64,000 nt of DNA, taken from Eutrophocola salsuginis (GTDB taxonomy: Bacteria; Pseudomonadota; Gammaproteobacteria; Pseudomonadales; Pseudohongiellaceae). A model generated the notes under the pieces. It saw nothing but the letters and a program-made list of their open reading frames with translations. It was not told where the DNA came from and did no database searches. The DNA is taken from NCBI GenBank assembly GCA_038147195.1, contig JAYQTB010000004.1, positions 1,860,001 to 1,924,000 on the forward strand. The letters run 5' to 3'. A program made the position numbers and the translations under genes. Within the stretch, counting starts at the first letter, position 1. Each line of letters starts with the position of its first letter. Shown here piece by piece: positions 28,768 to 37,424 of this stretch.

Positions 28768-29778
28768 TTACTGTACGTCCAGGTGTTCGGTGAAGAACGG
28801 CAGCACGTTGTCGATGAAGCGCTGCCCGACGCGGTTACCGTGGTTGCCCGCGTAGATTTCGTAGCTGTGCCTGATGCCCAGGCGGGTCAGCGCGGCATCG
28901 AGCTGGGTGTTGGTGGCTTCCAGGCCGTCCTCGTCGCCGACGTCCAGCGCGATTGCGCGATACTGCGCCAGGGCGGGCACGTACTGGTCAACAAAAATGA
29001 GCGGTGAATTGGCGGTCCACTTGCTGCCAACCAGTGGCTGCTCCTTGCCGTCAACGAAAGGCAGGTCGAAATAATACGGCGGGTTGTCCGGGTTGGGCGC
29101 CCATGCCGCAGCCTGGGCCTGCAGGGAATTGTCGAAACTGCCGGGCTTGTAGAACTCGATGCCTTCAGCCATGCGCGCCTGTTGTGACGCGACCCGTTCC
29201 AGGTCCGGCATATTGTTGAGCAGGCAGCAGGAACTCATGGCGTACAGCGCGCTGAATACCTCGGGCCGTTTCATGCCGATGCGCAGGGTGCCGTAGCCGC
29301 CCATGGAGTGGCCGCTCAGGCCGCGGCTTTCTCGCTGCGCCAGCGTACGGTAGTGGCTGTCGATATAGCCGACCAGATCGTCGGCGATCCAGCTCTCCCA
29401 GTCACCGATGGTGGGCGAGTTGGAATACATGCTGCCGCTGTACTTGTTGAAGGCATCCGGCAGCACGAGAATGAAATCATCGATACCCGCGGTATCCACA
29501 GACCCCGGCAGCCTGAGCACACCTTCAACGTAGACCTTCGCGCCAACGCCGTAGCCGTGCAGGAAATACACCACCGGGTAACGCCGGTTCGAATTCGCGT
29601 AGCCTTCCGGCAGGTAGACGTAGACATCCCTGTCGGCAGTGTCACCGTTCAGGTTGCCTTCCAGGGATGGGCTATGTACCTGGATCAGCTGCAACTCGCC
29701 CTGCGCCGATGCCAGAACGGCCAGCAGCAGACCCGAGAACAGGCATAGACAGCTCAACAACCGGTGAATAGATGACAT
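28768..29778 (-). CDS. Secreted esterase of the esterase D/feruloyl esterase type
   Basis: 336 residues from the ATG at 29778, which follows GGAAGGGGGAAGC and opens a signal peptide (MSSIHRLLSCLCLFSGLLLAVLASAQ). An alpha/beta hydrolase with RDVYVYLPEGYANSNRRYPVVYFLHGYG, nucleophile elbow GHSMGGYG near residue 153 and a late YAGNHGNRVG carrying the likely catalytic His. The layout is that of esterase D and carbohydrate-esterase/feruloyl esterases acting on acyl esters. It is divergent from the hydrolase at 29862, with 83 bases between the starts. Confidence 0.85.
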   Translation of the reverse strand: MSSIHRLLSCLCLFSGLLLAVLASAQGELQLIQVHSPSLEGNLNGDTADRDVYVYLPEGYANSNRRYPVVYFLHGYGVGAKVYVEGVLRLPGSVDTAGIDDFILVLPDAFNKYSGSMYSNSPTIGDWESWIADDLVGYIDSHYRTLAQRESRGLSGHSMGGYGTLRIGMKRPEVFSALYAMSSCCLLNNMPDLERVASQQARMAEGIEFYKPGSFDNSLQAQAAAWAPNPDNPPYYFDLPFVDGKEQPLVGSKWTANSPLIFVDQYVPALAQYRAIALDVGDEDGLEATNTQLDAALTRLGIRHSYEIYAGNHGNRVGQRFIDNVLPFFTEHLDVQ

Positions 29779-29861
29779 GCTTCCCCCTTCCTTCATATTT
29801 GGTGTTCTTGTTGTAACCGCACGCTAATATAGGGAGACTCCAGAGGCCAGTAAACAGGATA

Positions 29862-30827
29862 ATGACCATGTCCCCTCAGATTCGTGTTCGATCCACCAGC
29901 CCGCTGCGTGCGCTAACCCTGTTTGTTCTCACCCTCGTTTGTGCATCGACCCTAGCCCAACCTGCGGTGAATAATCGACCGGACGAACCCGGCACCGGGC
30001 CTTTCCCCGCACTGAAGGAAGCGGACCCCACACTGTCCGACCAGGTCGTGTACCGGCCCGCCGACCTCGATGCCATGGGCGATACAAAACTGGGCGTCGT
30101 GGCCTGGGGCAACGGCGGCTGCTCCTTTGATGGCGCCAGCAGCCGTTTTCACCTGCTGGAGCTCGCCTCGCACGGCTACCTGGTGATTGCCGGCGGCCAA
30201 ATACTCAGCGGTCCGGGCGCCCCGGAACGCACACCGCTGGTCGAGGGTGAACTACCGCCGCGCACTTCCTGGACATCACTGAAGCAGGCGGTCGACTGGG
30301 CGCTGGCAGAAAACGCCCGCAAGGACAGCAAGTATTTCGGCCGTATCGACCCGGCCATGGTGGCCCTGTCGGGCTTCAGTTGCGGCGGCGTGCAGGTCAA
30401 CCATGTTGCAGGCGACCCGCGCGTGAAAACCCTGGTCATGCACAACACCGGCATCCTCAACACTCCCCTGCCGGTCGACAACCCGGTCACCGACATGGAT
30501 CTCGGCAAGGAAGCGCTGAATGCTATCCACACCCCCCTTATTTACATCCTGGGCGGGGAATCGGACATCGCCTATGCCAACGGCATGGATGATTTCAATC
30601 GCATCAGCCAGGTTCCCGTGGCGGCAGCCAATATCGACCGGGGCCATGGCGGCACATTCAGTGATACCAACGGCGGCAGCGCGGCGCAGGTCGCCGTGAA
30701 ATGGCTCGACTGGCAGCTGCGCGGGGACCGGCAGGCCGCCCTCTATTTCATTGGTCCCGACTGCGGCTTGTGCCGTGACCCGGACTGGACCCTCGACCGC
30801 AAGTTCCGCGGGGTGGTTGCTCCTTGA
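29862..30827 (+). CDS. Secreted alpha/beta hydrolase (PET-hydrolase/chlorogenate-esterase-like), intact copy
   Basis: 321 residues with an N-terminal leader (LRALTLFVLTLVCASTLAQ). Catalytic features: oxyanion region VVAWGNGGCSF, nucleophile elbow SGFSCGGVQ (Ser near 171), acidic candidate in GGESDIAYANG (about 232) and His in DRGHGGTF (about 261). A terminal pair GPDCGLC may form a disulfide. The fold resembles poly-ester and aromatic-ester hydrolases that lack a lid. It is the first gene of the 29862-37261 block, whose frameshifted counterpart is 9430-10318. 172 bases with two hairpins separate it from the cytochrome gene. Confidence 0.82.
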   Translation: MTMSPQIRVRSTSPLRALTLFVLTLVCASTLAQPAVNNRPDEPGTGPFPALKEADPTLSDQVVYRPADLDAMGDTKLGVVAWGNGGCSFDGASSRFHLLELASHGYLVIAGGQILSGPGAPERTPLVEGELPPRTSWTSLKQAVDWALAENARKDSKYFGRIDPAMVALSGFSCGGVQVNHVAGDPRVKTLVMHNTGILNTPLPVDNPVTDMDLGKEALNAIHTPLIYILGGESDIAYANGMDDFNRISQVPVAAANIDRGHGGTFSDTNGGSAAQVAVKWLDWQLRGDRQAALYFIGPDCGLCRDPDWTLDRKFRGVVAP

Positions 30828-30945
30828 CCGGGGCCGTGCCTGGTTCATAAAGTTTGCACCAAGTACGATTGCAATCTGCCGGAATCGGCGTTATTTTCGG
30901 GTCTGACCATACAAACAAACAATAGCCATATATAGGCAATATAGG

Positions 30946-30985
30946 CACCTGACACATTCAGGTGCGGGGACCGGGCAAGGCCCGG
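30946..30985 (+). promoter_or_regulatory. Two adjacent hairpins in the leader of the cytochrome gene
   Basis: CACCTGA / CACAT / TCAGGTG (30946-30964) is followed six bases later by CCGGGC / AAG / GCCCGG (30971-30985). Both are perfect inverted repeats, and the second ends 14 bases before the ATG at 31000, close to the GGGGAAAG ribosome-binding region. No T-run follows, so they are not simple terminators. They could control translation, or the first could be an operator. Confidence 0.4.
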
Positions 30986-30999
30986 CCTCGGGGAAAGCC

Positions 31000-33442
31000 A
31001 TGCTGCAACGCAAGCCGGAACATACCGGCAAACTAGTCTTTTTATCCATCAACAAGCCGCGGGCGCTCTGCACATCACTGGCGCTCTGCACTTCAATGGC
31101 GCTGTTCGGCCACAGTGTTTCTGCGCAAAACAATCGCACTGACCGCATCCAGCGGGAGCAGATCGAGGAATATTGCATCGGCTGCCACAATTTCGAGGAC
31201 TACGCCGGCAGCCTCGAGATGGAAACCATCCTGAATGACCCTTTATCGGCCCACGCCGAGGAATGGGAAAAAGCCATCCGCAAACTGCGTGCGGGCATGA
31301 TGCCGCCCCCAGGCCAGGACCGCCCGGACACTGATGACTACCTGGCGCTGACCCAGTGGCTGGAAGACCGCATCGACGAGGCCGCCCCGCTCAACCCCGG
31401 CACCAAGACCCTGCACCGTCTCAACCAGAGCGAATACGCGAACGCCATCGAGGAACTGCTGGGCATCCGCATCGACCCTTCGCTTTACCTGCCGGCGGAT
31501 TCCTCCGCACGCGGTTTCGACAACCAGGCCGGCTCACTGACGATTTCACCCACCCTGCTCGAGGCATATACCCGTGCCGCGTCGCGCATCGCCCGCATGG
31601 CCGTGGGCACCTGGAATTCGCCCACCGAGATGACCTATATCGTCGACGCCGACAATTCCCAGAACCTGCAGCTCGACGGCATGCCCTTCAACACGCGCGG
31701 CGGCATAGCGGTGGAGCACAATTTCCCCGCCGACGGCGAGTACGCCTTTTCCATGCAGAATTTCGGTCTCGGCAGCTACATTCCCGGGTGAGAAGCTGGA
31801 GATCAGCATCGACGGCGAGCGCATGCACCTGTTCGACTACACCGGCCTCGGCATTTTCGTCGGCATGGGCGGCGACCATGACGGCTCACTGGACGTGACC
31901 CTGCCGGTGAAGGCGGGTACGCACCTGGTCGGCGCCACCTTTGTCGCCACCAACTTCCGCCCGGACATCGGCCTCATCCAGGAGTACGATCGCAAATCCA
32001 TCGAGAACAACGACCTGCCCCAGGTGCAGTACCACCCGGCCATCGGCATGCTGAAGATTTCCGGCCCGTTCAATGCCGAAGTGTCAGTGGATTCTCCCAG
32101 CCGCGAAAAGATCTTTATCTGCAGCCCGGCCAACACCGACGAGGAGGCCGAATGCGCCGAACGCATCCTGCTGTCGCTGACCCGCAAGGCCTTCCGCCGC
32201 CCGGTTACTGAAACGGACATCGCCCCGATGATGACGTTCTACAACGAAGGCCGCTCCGGCGGTTCGTTCGACGACGGCATCGAGCTGGCCGTACGCCGCC
32301 TGCTCGCAGATCCCGAATTCCTCGTGCGCCGGGAACAGGAACCGGCCAACATCGCTGACGGTGAAGCCTATGCCATCACCGACCTGGAACTGGCCTCACG
32401 CCTGTCCTTCTTTTTATGGAGCAACGTGCCGGACGATGAGCTCATCGACCTCGCCGCTGCCAACCGCCTCAGAGAACCCGCCGTCCTGGAGGCCCAGGTG
32501 CGACGTATGCTGGACGATCCGAAGGCCGACGCCCTGGTGCAGAACTTCGGCCAGCAGTGGCTGTACCTGCGCAACCTGCCGACCACCTCTCCCGACGGCA
32601 TCTTCTTCCCCGACTGGGACGCCGAGCTGCGCCATGCCTTCCAACAGGAAACCGAACTATTGTTTGAAAGCATCATCCGCGAGGACCGCCCCATTACCAC
32701 CCTGCTTGATGCCGATTACACATTTGTCAACGAACGCCTGGCCAAGCACTACGGCATCCCCAACATTTACGGCGCCCACTTCCGCCGCGTGAATCTCGGT
32801 CCCGAACTGGATTACCGCCGCGGCATCCTCGGCCAGGGCAGTTTCCTCGCCCTGACCTGGGCGGAGAACTTCCGCACCTCGCCGGTCAAGCGCGGCGTGT
32901 GGGTGCTGGAAAACCTGCTTGGCACACCGCCGCCCGCGCCGCCTGCCAACGTGCCGGCACTCGAGGAAACCGGCGAGAACAGAATCACCAACCTGCGTGA
33001 ACAGCTGACCATGCATCGGCAGAACGAGCCCTGCGCCACCTGCCATGCCATCATGGATGGCATCGGTTTCGCGCTGGAGAACTTCAACGCCGACGGCAAG
33101 TACCGCACCATGGCCGGTCACCCGCGCCAGTTCGGCGGGCAGTCCTCGCCAATCGATGCTACCGTGGAACTGTGGGATGGCACCACGGTGACCGGTCCCA
33201 GTGGCCTGCGCAACCAGCTGCTGAAGTATTCACCACAGTTCGTGCGTTTCTCGGTGGAAAAACTGATGACCTATGGTGTTGGCCGCGGTACCGAGTATTA
33301 CGACATGCCGCAGGTGCGTAAAATCGTCAAGGACGCCGAAGCGGACGACTATCGTTTTTCATCGCTTGTACTGGGCGTGGTGAACAGCCCGCAGTTCCGC
33401 ATGCGCATGAAGACAGCGAACAACGACCTGGCCGGCAACTGA
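31000..33442 (+). CDS. DUF1587/1595/1592/1588/1585-type dihaem cytochrome, one frameshift
   Basis: About 813 residues once one indel is corrected. A leader (ALCTSMALFGHSVSAQ) precedes the first haem motif in EYCIGCHNFEDYAGSL (about 58). Domains then follow the usual planctomycete-type order: DUF1587 (LHRLNQSEYANAIEELL), a beta-rich carbohydrate-binding-like section (PADGEYAFSMQNF to VPVKAG-like), DUF1595 (LTRKAFRRPVTETDI), DUF1592 (LELASRLSFFLWSNVPDDEL), DUF1588 (FRTSPVKRGVWVLENLLG), a second haem CATCHAIMDGIGFALE (about 678) and DUF1585 (VEKLMTYGVGRGTEY). A GGG run at 31786-31788 throws the frame into TGA at 31789; removing one G gives IPGEKLEISIDGERMHLF, as in the second copy. Role: periplasmic electron transfer or oxidation; substrate unknown. 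Confidence 0.85.
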
Positions 33443-33464
33443 CCGGCAACGTGAGGATTCGATT

Positions 33465-34790
33465 ATGAAACTGATCACGAAGAAACAACTACCCCGGCGT
33501 ACCTTCCTGAAATCCGCCGGCGTCACCGTGGGACTGCCCTTCCTCGACGCCATGGTGCCGGCCTTCGCCCAGGCCTCCGCGCCGCCGAAACGTTTCGTCG
33601 GCGTCTGGCATCCGCACGGTGTGGCGCCAGGTTATTGGAGCCCGACCACCGTGGGCGCCGATTTTGAGTTCTCCTACGTCACAAAGCCGATCGAAAAACT
33701 GCGTAACTACGTCACCCTGATCAGTGGCCTCGACATTCCCGAATGCTATTCCACCGAGGAAGAGCCCGGCGGCAACCACGCCCGTGGTGCCGCCATCTTC
33801 TCCGGCGCGCGCCCACGCCGCAACGCGGTGGCCCCCTATCTAGGCGTCACCATCGACCAGCTCATCGCCCAGGAATTTGGTCGCGACACCATCCTGTCGT
33901 CGATCCAGCTCGGTGTGGAAGACGCCGGCAACTATGGCAACTGCAACTGGGGCTACAACTGCGCCTATACCAACTCCATGTCGTGGATCTCACCGACCGA
34001 ACCGCTGCCCACCGAGATCAACCCGCGCGTCGCTTTCGAGCGCCTGTTCGGCACCGGCGGCAGCGCCGAGGAACGCCGCCGCGGCCGCACGCTGGATGCC
34101 TCCATTCTCGACTCCGTGGCCGACAAGATTCCCGAACTGAAACGCGAACTTGGCAACAGCGACCAGGCGCGCATGGACTCCTATCTCGAGAACATCCGTG
34201 AACTGGAGCGCCGCATCCAGATCGCCCTGAACAACGGCGTCGAGGAACCGACGGAAGAAGTGCCGTTCGGCATTCCGCAGGACAAAGACATACACTTCCG
34301 CCTCATGTTTGACCTCATCGCACTCGCTTTCGAGGGCGACATCACCCGCTCGGCCACCATGATGCTAGGTCGCGACCTGTCGGGCTTCAATTTCCCCGCT
34401 TCCGGTTCCACCGGCGCCTGGCACGGTTCCAGCCACCACGGCGACAAGCCGGACAATATCGCCAACTACGCCAAGATGAACCGCTACCACTACAGCATTG
34501 TCGCCGAGTTCCTTCACAAGCTTCATGACATGCCCGAGGGCGACGGCAACGTGCTCGATCATTCGCTGATGTACATGGGCAGCAACATGGGCAACTCGCA
34601 CCGCCACGCGCACGAGAAGATTCCCGTCACGCTGGTCGGCAAGATCGACGGAACATTCCAGGGCAACCGGCATATCCTGTTCCCGGACAACACCGAGAAG
34701 CACGCCAACATGCTGCTTAGCCTACTGCACCTCTACGGTATCGAGCGCGACAGCATCGGTGGCAGCACGCACCTGTTACCGATTGCGTGA
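33465..34790 (+). CDS. DUF1552 family protein, Tat-exported
   Basis: 441 residues. The leader LPRRTFLKSAGVTVGLPFL has the twin-arginine motif RRTFLK, so the protein is exported folded. DUF1552 hallmarks: KRFVGVWHPHGVAPGYWSP, TLISGLDIPE, ARGAAIFSGARP, GVTIDQLIAQEFGRDT, NYGNCNWGYNCAYTNSMSW, DSYLENIRELERRI, EGDITRSATMMLGRDLS and the C-terminal LLHLYGIERDSIGG. The fold is related to alkaline-phosphatase-like DUF1501 proteins and may bind metal. The family nearly always accompanies DUF1592-type cytochromes, as here (22-base gap). The pathway is undefined. Confidence 0.9.
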   Translation: MKLITKKQLPRRTFLKSAGVTVGLPFLDAMVPAFAQASAPPKRFVGVWHPHGVAPGYWSPTTVGADFEFSYVTKPIEKLRNYVTLISGLDIPECYSTEEEPGGNHARGAAIFSGARPRRNAVAPYLGVTIDQLIAQEFGRDTILSSIQLGVEDAGNYGNCNWGYNCAYTNSMSWISPTEPLPTEINPRVAFERLFGTGGSAEERRRGRTLDASILDSVADKIPELKRELGNSDQARMDSYLENIRELERRIQIALNNGVEEPTEEVPFGIPQDKDIHFRLMFDLIALAFEGDITRSATMMLGRDLSGFNFPASGSTGAWHGSSHHGDKPDNIANYAKMNRYHYSIVAEFLHKLHDMPEGDGNVLDHSLMYMGSNMGNSHRHAHEKIPVTLVGKIDGTFQGNRHILFPDNTEKHANMLLSLLHLYGIERDSIGGSTHLLPIA

Positions 34791-34791
34791 T

Positions 34792-35346
34792 ATGAACAGA
34801 GTAATTGCCGTTGTATTACTGATTGCCGCCTGCAGCCTGGCGAGCGCGCAGATCCGCCGTCCGCCGACCTGGCCGGACATTCCCCTGCCCGGAGGCCCGG
34901 TGCGCGAGGTCATTCTCGACAACTGCACGCAGTGCCACGGCATCGACGACTATGCCTTCTACGCCTTCGACCGCGCCGGCTGGAAGGACCTGCTCGACAC
35001 CAAGCACCAGGGCGATTTCGCCACCGACATCACACCCGCCGAGGAAAGCGAGCTGCTGGATTACTTGGTCGGTACCTTTGGCCCCGAATCGATTCCCTTC
35101 CCTCGTGACTACGTACCGCCGGAGATCGACGAATTCTTTACCAACGCCGATGCGCGCATCTTCATGGAAGTACGCTGCATCGCCTGTCACACCCTAGACC
35201 CGGTTTTCAGCACCCGTAAGAGCGAGGAAGGCTGGCGCGTGACGCTGGTCAACGAGCGCGAGCGCGGCGCCCAGCTTAACGACGAGGAGCTGGAAAAGCT
35301 GACCGAGTGGCTGGGCCGTGCACGCGGCGTAAATTTATTTGAATAG
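34792..35346 (+). CDS. Small secreted dihaem c-type protein
   Basis: 184 residues from the ATG at 34792, one base after the DUF1552 stop. The signal peptide ends LASAQ. There are two haem-binding motifs, CTQCH near residue 44 (LDNCTQCHGIDDYAFYAFD) and CIACH near 128 (MEVRCIACHTLDPVF). The C-terminal helix (DEELEKLTEWLGRARG) is typical of small periplasmic cytochromes. The close spacing with DUF1592 and DUF1552 suggests that it accepts their electrons. Its frameshifted counterpart is 5008-5574. Confidence 0.85.
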   Translation: MNRVIAVVLLIAACSLASAQIRRPPTWPDIPLPGGPVREVILDNCTQCHGIDDYAFYAFDRAGWKDLLDTKHQGDFATDITPAEESELLDYLVGTFGPESIPFPRDYVPPEIDEFFTNADARIFMEVRCIACHTLDPVFSTRKSEEGWRVTLVNERERGAQLNDEELEKLTEWLGRARGVNLFE

Positions 35347-35380
35347 GATTTGCGATTCGCACCTGTTCGGTGAAGGTTTT

Positions 35381-35416
35381 ATAGGGCGGAAGAAGCGCCG
35401 CAGGCGCGATATCCAC
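35381..35416. repeat. REP-like palindromic element
   Basis: The intergenic stretch between the dihaem protein and the ankyrin gene holds AGGGCGGA...GCGCC-GCA-GGCGC...ATATCCACC. The core stem GCGCC/GGCGC is at 35395-35407. Its composition is like the extragenic palindromes common in gammaproteobacteria. A second short hairpin, GGGTTT-CC-AAACCC, lies just after it, at about 35448-35461. I cannot show other copies in this window. Confidence 0.35.
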
Positions 35417-35470
35417 CAATGGATCATAAACGTAGTCTGAATATCGGGTTTCCAAACCCAGGATCACAAC

Positions 35471-37261
35471 ATGCGACTGAAAAAATCCTCACGGGAAATC
35501 GCCTTCTCACTGGCCATGCTCTTGCTTGTTGGCACACTCGTCATGGCCCTGCCCACCCAGGCGCAACAGGTCGCCAACGCCATGCAGCGCGGCGACTTCA
35601 GCCAGGTCCAGCGTCTGCTCAATGATGGTTTCGGTGTCAATGAACGCCAGGTCGACGGCGCCACCGCCCTGCATTGGGCCGCGCAATGGGATGATGTGGA
35701 TTCCGCCCGCCTACTCATCGAGAACGGCGCCGACGTCAATGTCGCCAACCGCACCAGCGCCACGCCGCTGGAACTGGCCGCCATCAACGGTAGTACCGCA
35801 ATGCTTGAGTTGCTGCTCGAGGCTGGTGCCGACCCCAATGCTCGTGTCACTGTTACTGCAGATACACCACTGATGCTCGCCGCCAAGACCGGCCTTCCTG
35901 ATGCAGTGCAGGTGCTGATCGACCATGGCGCCGACGTAAACGCCCGCGAGGAGTGGGGTCGCACCACGCCGCTGATGTGGGCAGTGGCCGAGGGCCATAC
36001 GGAAGTTGCGAAACTGCTGCTGGACAATGGTGCTGACATAGAAGCCCAGACCATCTTCATGCCGCCAGACACCACCCGTGGTTTTGAGGGCACACCGCCG
36101 CGCGACCGCCAGGCAAGTGAGACAGGCCCGGTCCAGCATGCCAGCGGCGAACTGACCCCGCTGCATTTCGCAGCCCGTGACGGTTATATCGATACGGCAA
36201 CCATGCTACTCGATGCAGGCGCCGACATCGATGCGCTGGTAGCCGACGGGAAGAACGCGCTGAGCCTAGCTATCTTCAACGGCCACTACGCTCTAGCCGA
36301 CATGCTCATCGACCGCGGTATCGACGTGAACGTCGCCGATGCGCGCAATTTCACACCGCTGTTCTGGGCCGTGGATCGCCGCAACATGGAAACGGCACCC
36401 AACTTCCCGTGGGTGGTCACCGAGGATCCCCTACCACTGGTGAAAAAGTTGCTCGACGCCGGCGCCGATCCCAACTTCCTGGTCAATGATACGCCGCGCG
36501 CCCGCATGCGAGGCGGCTCACCGCGCATCGTCTTCGCCACTTCCGTCATGCGAGCCGCCTTCGCCGGCGACCTGGAACTGACGCAGCTGCTGCTGGATTA
36601 CGGTGCCGACCCGACCATCAAGTCCAGCGACAACGAAACCAGCCTCGGCGCCGCCGCCGGCCTTGGCTTCATCCACGGCTACCAGTACGGACATCCGTAC
36701 AGCGAGCGGCTGGAGGTAGTGAAACTGCTGGTGGAAGATTACGACCTGGACGTGAACTGGCATGACGATTATGGCATCACACCGCTGATGGCCGCCGGCA
36801 ACCTCGGCGATGTCGGCATCATCCAGTACCTCATTGACGCGGGCGCCGACCTTGGCGACTTCGACCTGGGCAAGAAGAACGACGGCCAGTTCGGGGCCAG
36901 CATCGAACCGCTGATGCCAATTGACTACGCCATCGGCGTCGGCACCTTCCGACCGAACAACGCCATCGTCCTCAACCAAGAGGCGGTGGATCTTATGCAG
37001 GCGGAAATGGCCAAGCGCGGCATCAGGCACGTTACCAGCGAATGCACACTGCGCGGCTTTACCTGCTCCTATGTGGACATGGACCCGCGCGCAGTCGTGC
37101 CGATGCGGATCGCCGAAGCCCGTGCGCACCAGACCGGCCACCAGGTTGAAAGCATCACCAAGAATTCCGGCTTGGTGGTGGAAGAAGACGCCTGCCTGTC
37201 GGTGGCTATTTCCTTCAATGACAGCCAGACCGAGTTTTGCGAGCAGGCTGAGGGAAACTAG
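35471..37261 (+). CDS. Exported ankyrin-repeat protein, intact copy
   Basis: 596 residues. A signal peptide (IAFSLAMLLLVGTLVMALPTQAQ) places it in the periplasm, where ankyrin proteins are uncommon. About ten ankyrin units follow: VDGATALHWAAQWDD, SATPLELAAINGS, ADTPLMLAAKTGL, TTPLMWAVAEGHTEV, LTPLHFAARDGYID, KNALSLAIFNGHY, FTPLFWAVDRRNME, then TSVMRAAFAGDLEL, a short insert and GITPLMAAGNLGDVG. The C-terminal 110 residues are not ankyrin and contain four cysteines (SECTLRGFTCSYVDMD, EDACLSV, TEFCEQ), probably disulfide-bonded. It is last in the cytochrome block; a scaffolding role for the cytochrome/DUF1552 proteins is my inference. Confidence 0.9.
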   Translation: MRLKKSSREIAFSLAMLLLVGTLVMALPTQAQQVANAMQRGDFSQVQRLLNDGFGVNERQVDGATALHWAAQWDDVDSARLLIENGADVNVANRTSATPLELAAINGSTAMLELLLEAGADPNARVTVTADTPLMLAAKTGLPDAVQVLIDHGADVNAREEWGRTTPLMWAVAEGHTEVAKLLLDNGADIEAQTIFMPPDTTRGFEGTPPRDRQASETGPVQHASGELTPLHFAARDGYIDTATMLLDAGADIDALVADGKNALSLAIFNGHYALADMLIDRGIDVNVADARNFTPLFWAVDRRNMETAPNFPWVVTEDPLPLVKKLLDAGADPNFLVNDTPRARMRGGSPRIVFATSVMRAAFAGDLELTQLLLDYGADPTIKSSDNETSLGAAAGLGFIHGYQYGHPYSERLEVVKLLVEDYDLDVNWHDDYGITPLMAAGNLGDVGIIQYLIDAGADLGDFDLGKKNDGQFGASIEPLMPIDYAIGVGTFRPNNAIVLNQEAVDLMQAEMAKRGIRHVTSECTLRGFTCSYVDMDPRAVVPMRIAEARAHQTGHQVESITKNSGLVVEEDACLSVAISFNDSQTEFCEQAEGN

Positions 37262-37424
37262 CGGCACGTCGATTCCCCAGTCCTTTCCTATAAAATCCAT
37301 CAATACAAACACATAAAAACTATTAATTAGTCTAATGCCTCCCTGCGTGGTGAAATACCAAGCAGGACATTCTGTATACCCATACAACAACACTTCCGGC
37401 GAACCGACCCGAAGGACTTCACAC

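Noticed and set aside
31786..31791. Programmed ribosomal frameshift in the cytochrome gene
   Set aside because: No slippery heptamer or downstream pseudoknot is evident, and the paralogue reads straight through the same region. A sequencing or mutational indel is simpler.
3451..37261. Composite transposon or prophage carrying the duplicated block
   Set aside because: I found no transposase, integrase, terminal inverted repeats or target-site duplications at the edges of either copy, and the copies are too diverged for a recent transposition.
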